64,000 nucleotides of DNA from Paenibacillus spongiae (GTDB lineage: Bacteria > Bacillota > Bacilli > Paenibacillales > Paenibacillaceae): positions 1,714,001 to 1,778,000 of the forward strand of contig NZ_CP091430.1 of NCBI RefSeq assembly GCF_024734895.1, written 5' to 3'. The translations under genes and the position numbers were made by a program. The notes beneath the pieces were generated by a model, which was given only the letters and a program-made list of their open reading frames with translations, was not told the DNA's origin and ran no database searches. This document shows, piece by piece, positions 45,229 through 54,333 of the stretch. The stretch's first letter is position 1. Every line of letters begins with the position of its first letter.

Positions 45229-45258
45229 CAAAAAACCGCAGGCGGTTTCCCTGCGGCT
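45229..45258 (-). terminator. terminator T2 directly before rsgA
   Basis: On the minus strand CCGCAGG (within 45242-45258) pairs with CCTGCGG (45236-45242 region), followed by seven T (45229-45235). It lies 48 nt before the rsgA start, so read-through must be regulated. Confidence 0.75.
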
Positions 45259-45341
45259 GTTCTAGAGCACCCCATCCGTCTTTCGAACGACGACTCTTAC
45301 ACCCCTCCTATAACAAAGAGGGACGCATGAGAACATCATAG

Positions 45342-45400
45342 ATAGCCGCGAAGAGGCACAAAAAATAGCCGCAAGAAACCAATGCGGTTTCTTCGGCTAT
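45342..45400 (-). terminator. terminator T1 with a downstream duplicate of its 3' arm
   Basis: Minus strand: 5' arm 45386-45400 (ATAGCCGAAGAAACC), 3' arm 45365-45380 (GGTTTCTTGCGGCTAT), T run 45360-45365. A second copy of the 3' arm core, CTTCGCGGCTAT, lies just beyond (45342-45353), so the 5' arm has two mutually exclusive partners, the pattern of an attenuator. Confidence 0.75.
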
Positions 45401-45471
45401 GGTTGCGTTGAAGGACGATCCGACGCCTGCCACGCCCTTACGAAAGTAAAGGCAGCAAGCTCGAATAGCGT

Positions 45472-45555
45472 TTATCCAACTATGTGGACCATACCGGGAG
45501 AGACCGCTGCATATACGATTGACGCTTCGGGTACTGCAATAAGAACGTTGTACAT
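45472..45555 (-). CDS. 27-residue leader peptide (uORF) of rsgA
   Basis: A minus-strand ATG at 45555 with AAGGAGG about 11 nt upstream opens a 27-codon frame (MYNVLIAVPEASIVYAAV...; Gly-Met-Val-His-Ile-Val-Gly at its end). It stops about 70 nt before terminator T1. The peptide is short, hydrophobic and has no recognised relatives in my memory. The strong ribosome binding site and terminators support a translated leader. Confidence 0.5.
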   Translation of the reverse strand: MYNVLIAVPEASIVYAAVSPGMVHIVG

Positions 45556-45638
45556 ATCTACATCAGCCTCCTTCCATAATCTGTATGGCTATTGTATGCG
45601 TCAAAGCCGTGTTTGTCAACCGGAGCCGGAGCATATTG

Positions 45639-45675
45639 AAAAAAAGCCCCAGCCGCTAAAGCGACCGAAGCTTCG
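45639..45675 (-). terminator. terminator after yqzM
   Basis: A minus-strand CGC-TTTA-GCG stem extended by flanking GC pairs is followed by seven T (45639-45645 on the plus strand as A). Stem pairing is imperfect. Confidence 0.5.
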
Positions 45676-45687
45676 TTCTCAATTTCA

Positions 45688-45834
45688 TTACGAAATGATG
45701 AATTTCACAATTACCGCAGCTGCGAACACGACGAACATGATCCCGAAGAAACCGCCAAAACCGATGGCAACGTCAAAAAAGTCGTTGCGGGGTTCTTCGT
45801 TTACGTGTTCGCGCGGGTCTCTAACATTCTCCAT
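45688..45834 (-). CDS. yqzM: YqzM family small membrane protein
   Basis: A 48-residue protein with a hydrophilic N terminus of ~20 residues and one membrane helix (VAIGFGGFFGIMFVVFAAAV and KF at the end). It matches the YqzM pattern of a short acidic/basic head, helix and terminal F-I. AGGAGG lies 7-8 nt before the ATG at 45834. Function unknown. Confidence 0.8.
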   Translation of the reverse strand: MENVRDPREHVNEEPRNDFFDVAIGFGGFFGIMFVVFAAAVIVKFIIS

Positions 45835-46179
45835 GTGACAATTTCCTCCTCGGGCGACCTTTGCTTCCCTTAGTATACCCAACAATCCGAATAAATGTAA
45901 AGCTGCCTTGTGACAATTATGAGACAACGATTTACAAAAAAGCAGGCTACGATGGACCATACCGCAAAACTGCGCCGGCTATGTTACAATAAAGGGAGTG
46001 ACTTTAACCGGTGTTATCGAAGTTACCGGGAAAGCGAATTCACGAAACAGTCGGACTATCGAATTTACAAATCCGAATCGAAAGCCAAATATGTGTTTAA
46101 TTACCGGAGCAACAAGCTTCCAAGCACAAAGGGAATGAACAAATAGAATTGCGTTTCGCTTTTAGGGAGGGGGAGACGG

Positions 46180-48141
46180 ATGGAAGAAGGCCAATTTACG
46201 GGCTTTGATGAAGGACGCAAGCAAGCGTCGGAACACATTCGCAACAAGCTGGCGCTGCTTCCCGATCAACCGGGCTGTTATCTGATGAAGAACGGGGAAG
46301 GAACCATCATTTACGTAGGGAAGGCCAAGGTGCTGAAGAACCGGGTCCGTTCCTACTTCAACGGCAGCCATAACGGAAAGACGCAGCGTCTGGTATCGGA
46401 AATCCGCGATTTCGAATATATCGTCACATCAAGCAACATGGAAGCGCTCATTCTGGAGTGCAACCTGATCAAGCAGTATCATCCGCGCTACAACGTGCTG
46501 CTCAAGGACGATAAGACGTTCCCGTATATCAAAATTACGAGCGAGAAGCATCCGAAGCTGGAGGTAACCCGCCGGATCGTGAAGGATAAGGGCAAATATT
46601 TCGGCCCATATCCGAATGCATTCGCGGCACAGCAGACGAAGAAGCTGCTGGACAGATTGTATCCGCTGCGCAAATGCAACACGCTGCCGGACAAGGTGTG
46701 CCTGTACTACCATCTTGGACAATGCGTCGCCCCTTGTGAATTTGAAGTCGAGCCGGGCACGTATGAAGCGATGGTTCATGAAATCACCCGGTTTCTCAAT
46801 GGCGGACACGAGGAAGTCAAACGGACGCTCCAAGAGAAAATGGAGGCAGCCGCGGAAGCGATGGAGTTCGAGCGGGCCAAAGAATACCGCGATCAAATCA
46901 TTGCGATCGATGCGGTAATGGAGAAGCAAAAAATTACGCTCACGGACGCGATGGACCGCGACGTATTCGGGTTCGCTACGGACAAGGGCTGGATGTGCGT
47001 GCAGATCATGTATATGCGCAAAGGGAAAATGATCGAGCGCCGTGCCACGCTATTTCCTTATTACGGGGAAGCTTACGATGATTTCATGACGTTCGTTACC
47101 CAGTATTATAGCGAAAATCCGGCGCTGCCGAAGGAGATCCTGCTGCCGGCGGCGCCGGAAGAGGCCGCCGACCAGCCGAAGGATGAACAAGTGCACGCAG
47201 ATAAAGAGGCTTCGCTCCCCGATGTACCGGGTCCGGCTGCATCGGACATGAATGAACCGGATGACGGGGAAGCGGCCCCCGGCTCGGCAGGGGATGAAAT
47301 TCGCTCCTCATTGCAGAAGTGGCTGAAGGTGAAAGTATTCATGCCTCAGCGCGGCCGTAAGCGGGATGTCGTCGCCATGGCGGTGGACAATGCCAAAGTG
47401 GCCCTGGACGAGAAGTTTCAGCTAATCGAGCGGGATGAGCAGCGGACCTCCAAGGCATCGGAGGGGCTGGCGCATGCGCTTGGCATGCCGGGTATCCGCC
47501 GGATCGAGGCATTCGACAACTCGAACATTCAGGGCACGGATCCGGTATCCGCGATGGTGGTCTTCACCGATGGAAAGCCGGACAAGAAGGAGTACCGCAA
47601 ATACAAAGTTCGAACCGTACAAGGTCCGGATGACTACGAAACGATGCGCGAAGTGATCCGCCGGCGCTATGAACGGGTAATGAAGGAAGGGCTGCAGCTG
47701 CCCGACCTCATCGTCGTCGACGGCGGACGCGGGCAAATTTCGGCGGCGCTCGATGTGCTTGAGAATGAGCTGGGCCTTGACATCACAGTATGCGGAATCG
47801 TCAAGGATGCGAAGCATAAGACGGCGCAGCTGATGTGCGGCGATCCGCCGGTTATCGTTCCGCTGGCCAGAGACAGCCAGGAGTTTTATTTGCTGCAGCG
47901 GATCCAGGACGAGGTTCACCGGTTCGCCATTACTTTCCACCGCGAACAGAGGGGCAAGTCGATGATTGCGTCCCGCTTGGACGCGATTCCGGGTATCGGC
48001 GAGAAGCGGCGCAAAGCGCTGCTGAAGCACTTTGGCTCCATCAAAAAAATAAAAGAAGCCGAAATCGAAGATTTCCGGCCTCTGTCGATCGGCGAGAAGC
48101 TCGCCGCTCAAATTATAGAAGCGCTGAAGGAAGAGCCGTAG
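46180..48141 (+). CDS. uvrC: excinuclease ABC subunit C
   Basis: A 653-residue nucleotide-excision-repair endonuclease that makes the two incisions around a lesion with UvrB. N-terminal GIY-YIG nuclease (about residues 22-105, [19 protein letters not shown]), UVR domain near 205-240, UvrC/RNase-H endonuclease part around 400-560, and C-terminal helix-hairpin-helix DNA-binding repeats (from about 590). A ~55-residue acidic low-complexity insert (about 325-380, Ala/Glu/Asp/Pro-rich) is longer than usual. GGGAGGGGGAG precedes the ATG. Confidence 0.97.
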   Translation: MEEGQFTGFDEGRKQASEHIRNKLALLPDQPGCYLMKNGEGTIIYVGKAKVLKNRVRSYFNGSHNGKTQRLVSEIRDFEYIVTSSNMEALILECNLIKQYHPRYNVLLKDDKTFPYIKITSEKHPKLEVTRRIVKDKGKYFGPYPNAFAAQQTKKLLDRLYPLRKCNTLPDKVCLYYHLGQCVAPCEFEVEPGTYEAMVHEITRFLNGGHEEVKRTLQEKMEAAAEAMEFERAKEYRDQIIAIDAVMEKQKITLTDAMDRDVFGFATDKGWMCVQIMYMRKGKMIERRATLFPYYGEAYDDFMTFVTQYYSENPALPKEILLPAAPEEAADQPKDEQVHADKEASLPDVPGPAASDMNEPDDGEAAPGSAGDEIRSSLQKWLKVKVFMPQRGRKRDVVAMAVDNAKVALDEKFQLIERDEQRTSKASEGLAHALGMPGIRRIEAFDNSNIQGTDPVSAMVVFTDGKPDKKEYRKYKVRTVQGPDDYETMREVIRRRYERVMKEGLQLPDLIVVDGGRGQISAALDVLENELGLDITVCGIVKDAKHKTAQLMCGDPPVIVPLARDSQEFYLLQRIQDEVHRFAITFHREQRGKSMIASRLDAIPGIGEKRRKALLKHFGSIKKIKEAEIEDFRPLSIGEKLAAQIIEALKEEP

Positions 48142-48164
48142 AACCAACGGGCTCTTCCTTTTTT
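48129..48164 (+). terminator. rho-independent terminator after uvrC
   Basis: GGAAGAGCC pairs with GGCTCTTCC, overlapping the uvrC stop, followed by TTTTTT. Confidence 0.9.
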
Positions 48165-48219
48165 GCGCTATCTAAGTAAATCCGAAGGGTTAAGCAGATG
48201 CGCATCCTTCGAAAACGGA

Positions 48220-49833
48220 CTACAGCTTAATCTCTCTTACCGGCGTTCTGTTGTGCCGGTACCGGATAATCGCTGCGATTGGGATTGGCAGCACGATATA
48301 GATGACGCCCATGAAGATATTAACCGCTGATCCCATGAACATAAGAGAGATCGCCATCATAATGCTGTTGAATATCGCATGGGCGAAGATGACCGTGACC
48401 AGGCCGTAACGGAGAAAGACATAACTGAATGCAAGTCCGATTATGGTCAGCTCCAGCAGCCGCGTTGTCGCCGGGAAGATCGGGTACGTCACATGCCCCA
48501 GCGCCCAGATGACGGACGGAATGAGCGAAGCGACGAACGTATTGCGCAGCCATCGCTTCAATATGCCGATGCCGAAGAAACGGTATACAGCCTCTTCGGA
48601 AATGGCGGCGCACCAGGCGAGCAGAGGAAGCAGCCATGGGGCTGCGAAATTGTAGGGCGACTGGGTGACGTCCGTCGTCGACCAAGCTCCGGTTGCTTTC
48701 TCCAGTACGAGCAGGATGATAGTCTGCGCGCCAAGCAATATAAAGGCGGTCAAATAACCCAGCCACATACTGCGCCAGACATGCGTTCCATATCCGGGCT
48801 CTCCCATACGCGGCCATAAATTACGGCCCATCGCGCGCCATAAGCCATCGCCCGCGACAAGGGAGAAGTAGACGGCTGCGGCCATAACGACGGTGATGAT
48901 ACAGGTGATAGCGACCGCAACGACTGCATACCCGGCAGCATCCGGTTCCTCCCCAAAGCTGGCGATCAGCCCGTCGGTCATGTTCATGTTATTGACCAGG
49001 TAGAACGCGAGAAATAGGCCCGTCAATAACAATCCCCTCACGAATGACGTATGGCGGCGGTATAACACGCCGTATACGATCGCGAGGATAAAGAGGACGA
49101 TCGACAGCAGAACGCTTCCGATTAGCGACAGCATCGATGCGAATTTGGACTGCTCGGTCACATAGGCTTCATAGTGGGCCGGCACGACAAAAGCCGGTTT
49201 ATAGCCCGCGATAACCGTCTGCCCGCTGGAGGTTTCTTCCGTGCGGATGGACAGCTGCAGCTTGGCCTCGTCGAAGTCCTGGCCGCTGATGTACAGCCGG
49301 ATCGTACCATCAGCCAGAGGTTTCTTGCCTTGCTGGATCGATTCCTTGGCAAATCCTTGACTGACGGCGAAAGCAATCGCGGCATCCATTGCCTTATCAG
49401 GGGGAGAGGCTATATGATTTTGCTCGCTGTAATGGTTCCAGGCGACGACGTCACCGCTTTCCATATGGACATAGACGAACAGTGTGCTCCCGTCAGGCAG
49501 ACTTGCCGACACCTGATAGGTATCCGTCGGGAGTTTGGCGCCATAGCGTTTCTCGTAATCCGATAATCGCTGTTGTTTGGACAAATAGCCGTACAGCAGG
49601 CTGTTCGATTGATGAACCGCATGCGTGTTGTCCGGCACTTGATTAAACTGGCTCTGCGTAAAGGCAGAGGCGGCTCGCTCGGCCTCGCTTTTCTTAATAA
49701 CCTGCTGGCTGCTCGTGCCAAAGAATGCGTCGGCGGTCACGGGTACGATTTGGACAACCAAATAGATGACGGCGCAAATGGCGGCAAACCACGAATACAT
49801 CTTCCAATTTGGCTGCGTGTCTGTTAGATACAT
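48220..49833 (-). CDS. CPBP-family (Abi/CAAX-type) membrane protease
   Basis: A 537-residue membrane protein. An N-terminal anchor (residues ~10-30), a ~200-residue extracellular region, then about eight membrane helices. The CPBP signature is visible in the last third: EEAVYRFFGIGILKRW (conserved EE and R) near residue 405, WALGHVTYP near 435 and FAHAIFNS near 490, which hold the metal ligands. Members are prenyl-protease-like enzymes; many in Firmicutes process or protect against peptides. The big N-terminal region is unusual. Substrate unknown. Confidence 0.85.
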   Translation of the reverse strand: MYLTDTQPNWKMYSWFAAICAVIYLVVQIVPVTADAFFGTSSQQVIKKSEAERAASAFTQSQFNQVPDNTHAVHQSNSLLYGYLSKQQRLSDYEKRYGAKLPTDTYQVSASLPDGSTLFVYVHMESGDVVAWNHYSEQNHIASPPDKAMDAAIAFAVSQGFAKESIQQGKKPLADGTIRLYISGQDFDEAKLQLSIRTEETSSGQTVIAGYKPAFVVPAHYEAYVTEQSKFASMLSLIGSVLLSIVLFILAIVYGVLYRRHTSFVRGLLLTGLFLAFYLVNNMNMTDGLIASFGEEPDAAGYAVVAVAITCIITVVMAAAVYFSLVAGDGLWRAMGRNLWPRMGEPGYGTHVWRSMWLGYLTAFILLGAQTIILLVLEKATGAWSTTDVTQSPYNFAAPWLLPLLAWCAAISEEAVYRFFGIGILKRWLRNTFVASLIPSVIWALGHVTYPIFPATTRLLELTIIGLAFSYVFLRYGLVTVIFAHAIFNSIMMAISLMFMGSAVNIFMGVIYIVLPIPIAAIIRYRHNRTPVREIKL

Positions 49834-50037
49834 GAGCTCACCTCTTCAACGGTATGGATACGGCACAAGTAGGAAAATATACTTGTACCATAACATTCTA
49901 TGCAGAAATTATCCATGTAACCGCTTATTTCGTGATGCGGACGAGATAATCGATGGAGAAAACAAGGATGACTTCGATTTTTGCCGTCCGCTACGGCTAT
50001 TTGGCGCTTTTCGGTTCATTTTCTATATGTTTTCCGT

Positions 50038-50066
50038 TTGGTGTTTTTAATATCTGGCTTTATAAT
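50038..50066 (+). promoter_or_regulatory. sigma-A promoter of the ktr leader
   Basis: TTGGTG (50038-50043), 17 bp, TATAAT (50061-50066). Transcription would start just before the c-di-AMP riboswitch. Confidence 0.75.
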
Positions 50067-50074
50067 GGGGACGA

Positions 50075-50265
50075 ATTGAATAGCTCAGCCGAATTTCTAG
50101 TCGAAAACGGGGGAACCAAATTGTTATCCGCTGCAAGCTGCCAGGACGGGGCGGGCATTGAACGGATCACAAGGGGTGAATTTTGCCGTCTGCGTCCACA
50201 CGCAGCATGCGAATAGGGCTGCCTTTCCAGGCCCGAATCCGTCAGCTAACCTCGTAGGCTGTATG
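50075..50265 (+). ncRNA. c-di-AMP (ydaO/yuaA) riboswitch
   Basis: Conserved blocks are seen in order: AGCTCAGCCGAATTT, AACGGGGGAACC, GGGGTGAATTTT, and the 3' block AGGGCTGCCTTTCC then CCCGAATCCGTCAGCTAACC and TCGTAGGC. This aptamer senses cyclic di-AMP and switches off potassium uptake genes. It is placed directly before ktrB, a known target, with a terminator at 50287-50312. Confidence 0.93.
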
Positions 50266-50286
50266 GAACAGGACTCATCGCGAACA

Positions 50287-50312
50287 GCATTGGGCATCCA
50301 GTGCTTTTTTTT
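50287..50312 (+). terminator. riboswitch-controlled terminator before ktrB
   Basis: GCATTGG-GCAT-CCAGTGC (one G-U pair) is followed by eight T. It stands between aptamer and ktrB and fits a transcriptional off-switch. Confidence 0.88.
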
Positions 50313-50357
50313 GTGCCCAAAAATCAGGCAGAACTAAATATAGGGTGGAGGCTGATT

Positions 50358-51710
50358 GTGGTTTCACTGTTCAAATTGTCGCACTGGTCCCCGCCTCGCA
50401 TCCTTGTAACGGGCTTCGCGCTCATCATCCTGCTTGGAGGCCTGTTGCTGTCGATGCCATTCGCTTCCGAAGCGGGCACGCGAACACCCTTCATCGACGC
50501 CGTGTTTACGGCAACATCGGCTACTTGCGTGACGGGTCTGGTTACCGTTGACACAGGCAGCCATTACTCGGCAGCCGGTCAGATCATTATCGTGACGCTT
50601 ATTCAAATCGGCGGACTCGGCTTCATGACGATGTCAACCTTGTTCGCCATTATATTGCGGAAGCGGATCTCACTGAAGGAACGGCTTGTACTGCAGGAGG
50701 CGTTGAACCAGAGCAGCATGGAAGGGATTATTCGGCTCATTCGCAAAGTACTGCTCTATTCCTTGACGATCGAAGCCGTAGGAGCCGTATTGCTCGCCAT
50801 CCGCTGGTCCTATGATATGCCGCTAGGCAAAGCGATCTACTTTGGGGTGTGGCATGCCGTGTCGATGTTCAACAACGCGGGCTTCGATTTGTTCGGGCAG
50901 TTCGGAACGCCGTTCGTCAGCTTTACCCGGTATGTGAACGATCCGATCGTCAATATTGTCGCCATGCTGCTCATCGTTCTGGGCGGCATCGGATTTATCG
51001 TCATGTCCGATGTCATCGACTTCCGGAACAAGAAGCGGCTGACGCTGCACTCCAAAGTGGTGCTATCCATGACGGGCGCGCTTCTTGCTATCGGGACGAT
51101 CGTGATCTTCATCTTCGAATTTACGAATGAACACACGCTCGGAGCACTCGGCTGGGACGGCAAAATATGGGCGTCCTTATTTCAGTCGGTGGCTCCCCGG
51201 ACGGCCGGCCCAAATACGGTCGACCTGACGCAGCTGCGGCAGGCCACTCAATTTTTTATCGTCATTCTGATGTTTATCGGGGCATCGCCGGGATCGACGG
51301 GGGGCGGAATCAAGACGACCACCTTCGCCACCTTGATCGGTGCGGTCATAGCGATGATTCGGGGGAAAGAAGATATCGTTATGTTCAAAATGAGGCTGGG
51401 GCGCGAACGCATCTTTAAAGCGCTGACGATTACATTGCTTTCGCTCGCCCTGGTCATATTTGTGACGATGCTGCTGTCGACGACGGAGGATCAGGCTTTC
51501 CTCAAAATTTTGTTTGAGACGACCTCGGCTTTCGGCACGGTAGGGCTGTCGCTCGGCGTAACGCCGGAGCTGACGATGTTTGGCAAGATAGTGATTTCAC
51601 TCATGATGTTTACCGGACGGCTGGGCCCGCTCACGCTTGCATATGCGCTCGGCCCACGTACAGAAAAAGAACTGTTCCGGTATCCAGAAGGCAAAATTAC
51701 GATTGGATAG
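50358..51710 (+). CDS. ktrB: Ktr-type potassium uptake membrane subunit
   Basis: A 450-residue TrkH/KtrB-type potassium transporter subunit with eight main membrane helices and four pore (M1-P-M2) repeats. Filter regions include ATSATCVTGLVTVDTG near residue 55, AVSMFNNAGFDLFG near 175 and ASPGSTGGGIKTTTFA near 310. The start is GTG at 50358, with GTGGAGG 6 nt upstream. The longer frame from 50301 would run through the terminator. It follows the c-di-AMP riboswitch and is 17 bp before ktrA. Confidence 0.92.
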   Translation: MVSLFKLSHWSPPRILVTGFALIILLGGLLLSMPFASEAGTRTPFIDAVFTATSATCVTGLVTVDTGSHYSAAGQIIIVTLIQIGGLGFMTMSTLFAIILRKRISLKERLVLQEALNQSSMEGIIRLIRKVLLYSLTIEAVGAVLLAIRWSYDMPLGKAIYFGVWHAVSMFNNAGFDLFGQFGTPFVSFTRYVNDPIVNIVAMLLIVLGGIGFIVMSDVIDFRNKKRLTLHSKVVLSMTGALLAIGTIVIFIFEFTNEHTLGALGWDGKIWASLFQSVAPRTAGPNTVDLTQLRQATQFFIVILMFIGASPGSTGGGIKTTTFATLIGAVIAMIRGKEDIVMFKMRLGRERIFKALTITLLSLALVIFVTMLLSTTEDQAFLKILFETTSAFGTVGLSLGVTPELTMFGKIVISLMMFTGRLGPLTLAYALGPRTEKELFRYPEGKITIG

Positions 51711-51727
51711 GGAAGTAGGAGAAGCGG

Positions 51728-52387
51728 ATGAAGACGAATCAATTTCTTATTATTGGTCTGGGGCGTTTCGGCTCGAGCCTGGCGCGCGAGCTGATCGAGC
51801 TTGACTACGAGGTGCTCGGCATCGACAAGGACGAGGAAGCGGTACAGGACATGAGCCATATTCTGACCCATGCCGTCGTGGCGGAGTCCACCGATGAAGA
51901 AGTGCTGCGTTCGCTCGGCGCCCGCAATTTCGATTGCGGCGTCGTGGCTATCGGCGACGATATTCAGGCAAGCATTCTGACCGCCATTCTGCTTAAGGAT
52001 TTGGGCGTGAAGAAAGTAGTGGCGAAGGCGATGAGCGAGCTGCATGGGCGGGTGCTGGAGAAGATCGGCGTCGACCGCGTCGTATACCCGGAGCGGGACA
52101 TGGGGATTCGGGTTGCGCATCAGCTTGTATCGCCGAACCTGCTTGATTATATCGAGCTGTCCAAGGAATATACGATCGCCGAGCTGGCGGTCCCCCGGTG
52201 CCTGAACGGCAAATCGCTGCAGGAGCTTAATCCGCGCGCGCGGTTCGGCTGCAGCATCGTCGCGATCAACAAACCGAGCGGCATCATCATCGCTCCCGCA
52301 GCGACCGACGTGCTTGCGGAGAAAGATATTATGGTCGTCATCGGAACGAACAATCAGATCGAGCAATTCGAGGAATCCGTTTCTTAA
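51728..52387 (+). CDS. ktrA: Ktr potassium uptake regulatory subunit (RCK)
   Basis: A 219-residue cytoplasmic gating subunit. RCK_N Rossmann domain with IIGLGRFGSSLARELIELDY at the N terminus, binding ATP/ADP or NAD; RCK_C domain (about 135-210), the known c-di-AMP binding site in KtrA/C homologues. It forms an octameric ring on KtrB. c-di-AMP may thus control this system at both RNA and protein level. RBS is AGGAGAAG-like 5' of the ATG. Confidence 0.93.
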   Translation: MKTNQFLIIGLGRFGSSLARELIELDYEVLGIDKDEEAVQDMSHILTHAVVAESTDEEVLRSLGARNFDCGVVAIGDDIQASILTAILLKDLGVKKVVAKAMSELHGRVLEKIGVDRVVYPERDMGIRVAHQLVSPNLLDYIELSKEYTIAELAVPRCLNGKSLQELNPRARFGCSIVAINKPSGIIIAPAATDVLAEKDIMVVIGTNNQIEQFEESVS

Positions 52388-52449
52388 TAATTCGCCAATT
52401 CATCTATTTAATGAAAGAAGCGGATTCAGATGTGAAAAATGGCAACAAT

Positions 52450-52489
52450 AAAGGACAGGGCTGCGTTTCGCGGCTGCTGTCCTTTCTCA
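52450..52489 (+). terminator. rho-independent terminator after ktrA
   Basis: AAAGGACAG (52450-52458) pairs with CTGTCCTTT (52477-52485) with an inner GGCTGCG/GCGGCTG region, followed by TCTCATT. The T tail is interrupted. Confidence 0.65.
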
Positions 52490-52519
52490 TTATATTGGCA
52501 GGGAGTGCTTTGCCCGGCG

Positions 52520-53413
52520 CTAAGTGCGTTTATAAAAGGTAGACAGCTCTTCGACCCACAGCCGGACGGTCGGGCTAAGGCTTTCCGGTTCGGCATGGAT
52601 GAGCGACGTTGTCCGCTTCGTTCCCTCAAGCTCGCGTATGGAGACGACGGTAAGATCATTGTCCGCCAGCAGTTGCGGCCGCAAATACGATTTCGGGAGC
52701 AGGGTTCCGGCCCGGCATGTATGGAGCAGCCTCAGTATCGCTTCGAAGGAATCGATCTCCATCCGAACGTCGGGGAGCAGCCGGTATTTCTCGAACAGCT
52801 CGTCGGTCAATATACGGTACCAGGTTCCCTTGGAGAAGAGAATCATCGGCATGCCGTTCAGATCGTGAATTTCAGGCAGCCCTTTCTCCATAATGAAATG
52901 ATTGCGGGGCAGCACGAGAATAAGGTGATCGTCGAACAGCGGGATGCAGGTTAGCGACGGATCGTCGATTTGGGAGGCGACAATGCCGACGTCGGCTTTC
53001 TTCTCCCGGACAAGGGTGACGATTTCATGGGTCTTGCCGGTAATGGCCTTAATGTCCAGCTCCGGGCTCCGCTGCGTCAAGGCGTGAAGCAAGTCGGGCA
53101 ATGTCGTTTGCAGCGTCGTTAGGCTGGCTCCGATCGTAAGCAGCGTACGGCCTGCGGCCTTGTATTCCGCAACCATCTGCAGGTAGCGGAGATGCTGCTG
53201 CCGTACCTCGACCGCGTATTCGTACGTCAGCTGGCCGATTCTCGTCAGCTCCAGCCTTTTGCCGATTCGCCGAAACAGCTCGACACCCAGCTCTTCCTCC
53301 AGCTTGGCGATTTTGCGGGAGAGTGCGGGCTGAGAGATATTGAGCAGCGTCGAAGCTTTATTCATGCTGGATTGATCGACGACGACGGCGAACAGGTTCA
53401 ATTCATGGATCAT
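52520..53413 (-). CDS. LysR-family transcriptional regulator
   Basis: A 297-residue regulator with N-terminal helix-turn-helix (SSMNKASTLLNISQPALSRKI near residues 15-35) and a C-terminal periplasmic-binding-like co-inducer domain (about 90-290). Divergent from sdhCAB across 223 bp, the classic position to control its neighbour; a role in TCA-cycle control is inferred, CcpC-like function being one possibility. Several AT-rich repeats between the genes may be its sites. Confidence 0.88.
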   Translation of the reverse strand: MIHELNLFAVVVDQSSMNKASTLLNISQPALSRKIAKLEEELGVELFRRIGKRLELTRIGQLTYEYAVEVRQQHLRYLQMVAEYKAAGRTLLTIGASLTTLQTTLPDLLHALTQRSPELDIKAITGKTHEIVTLVREKKADVGIVASQIDDPSLTCIPLFDDHLILVLPRNHFIMEKGLPEIHDLNGMPMILFSKGTWYRILTDELFEKYRLLPDVRMEIDSFEAILRLLHTCRAGTLLPKSYLRPQLLADNDLTVVSIRELEGTKRTTSLIHAEPESLSPTVRLWVEELSTFYKRT

Positions 53414-53431
53414 CTCATGCCCTCCTCAGGC

Positions 53432-53488
53432 TGCTTATGCAAATAAGTTATAACTTTTAATCGATAATAAGCAATTCCATTATAAGCA
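53432..53488. promoter_or_regulatory. AT-rich inverted-repeat region between LysR gene and sdhC
   Basis: Contains ATAAT-N10-ATTAT (53464-53483), flanked by GCTTAT (53432-53437) and ATAAGC (53483-53488), which are complementary. Such nested palindromes are typical of LysR-regulator sites. On the minus strand TTGCTT/TATAAC with 16-bp spacing may be the regulator promoter. Confidence 0.5.
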
Positions 53489-53537
53489 TAAAAGGAGTAT
53501 GATGTGAAGTGTGGCTAAAATGTGTCATCTTATGTTG

Positions 53538-53566
53538 TTGACGCTGTAAAGGGTCGGGGGTACAAT
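53538..53566 (+). promoter_or_regulatory. sigma-A promoter for sdhCAB
   Basis: TTGACG (53538-53543), 17 bp, TACAAT (53561-53566), about 70 bp before the sdhC start. Confidence 0.75.
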
Positions 53567-53636
53567 GAATCTTGGTGTCTTGACAAAATGTGACGGAAAA
53601 AGCTATCCACAGTATTGAAAGGAGAACGCAGATGTT

Positions 53637-54308
53637 ATGAAAGGAAATTCGTACTTATCGCGCAAGATTCACTCCCTTCTAGGGGTGATCCCGCTCAGCT
53701 TGTTCATCGTTGAACATATGCTGACGAACTTTTCGGCTGTCGAAGGCGGGCCGCAAGGATTCAAGGACAGTGTAGCTTTCTTGAACGGGCTGCCGCTTGT
53801 CTTCTTCCTGGAGCTGTTCGGCATCTGGCTGCCGCTGCTGTTTCACGGCGTATACGGCTTGTATATCGCCTACCAATCGAACTTGAATACAGGACGCTTC
53901 CAATATGGGCGCAACTGGGCCTTTACGCTGCAGCGCATATCGGGCGTTATCACGTTCATCTTCGTATTCTGGCACTTGTACCAGACGCGCTTCCAAGTCA
54001 TGATCGGCAATGTATCGCACGAAGAGCTTGGCGGCGTCATGCACGACATTGCAAACAACCCGCTTTTCTTCATCCTGTACATTATCGGCGTTGTTTCCGC
54101 GGTGTTCCACTTCAGTAACGGCATGTGGGCATTCCTTGTAAGCTGGGGCATTACGGTCGGGCCGCGCGCGCAGCGCATCTCGTCCTACATTTGGATGGCC
54201 GTGTTCGTCATTGTAACGGTGATGTTCCTGATGTCGCTGGGAGCGTTCCGCGGCGACGAGTTTAAAGAAACAGCCTCTGCCGCTCTGGCATGGGCGAATC
54301 TCGTTTAG
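53637..54308 (+). CDS. sdhC: succinate dehydrogenase cytochrome b558 subunit
   Basis: A 223-residue diheme membrane anchor with five membrane helices. Likely heme-ligand histidines lie in SLFIVEHMLTN near residue 21, PLLFHGVYGLY near 77, FVFWHLYQT near 115 and VSAVFHFSNGMW near 155. It binds SdhAB to the membrane and passes electrons to menaquinone. AAAGGAG is 12 nt upstream of the ATG. It leads the sdhCAB operon. Confidence 0.95.
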   Translation: MKGNSYLSRKIHSLLGVIPLSLFIVEHMLTNFSAVEGGPQGFKDSVAFLNGLPLVFFLELFGIWLPLLFHGVYGLYIAYQSNLNTGRFQYGRNWAFTLQRISGVITFIFVFWHLYQTRFQVMIGNVSHEELGGVMHDIANNPLFFILYIIGVVSAVFHFSNGMWAFLVSWGITVGPRAQRISSYIWMAVFVIVTVMFLMSLGAFRGDEFKETASAALAWANLV

Positions 54309-54333
54309 GCTTTAAGATAAGGAGCGAATCGAT

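Noticed and set aside
45910..46146. 78-codon frame upstream of uvrC
   Set aside because: Basic, Tyr/Lys-rich composition, no RBS, and it covers the probable uvrC promoter region.
49766..50216. Two plus-strand ORFs of 87-94 codons before ktrB
   Set aside because: They overlap the CPBP gene start, the promoter and the c-di-AMP riboswitch, which explain the sequence better.
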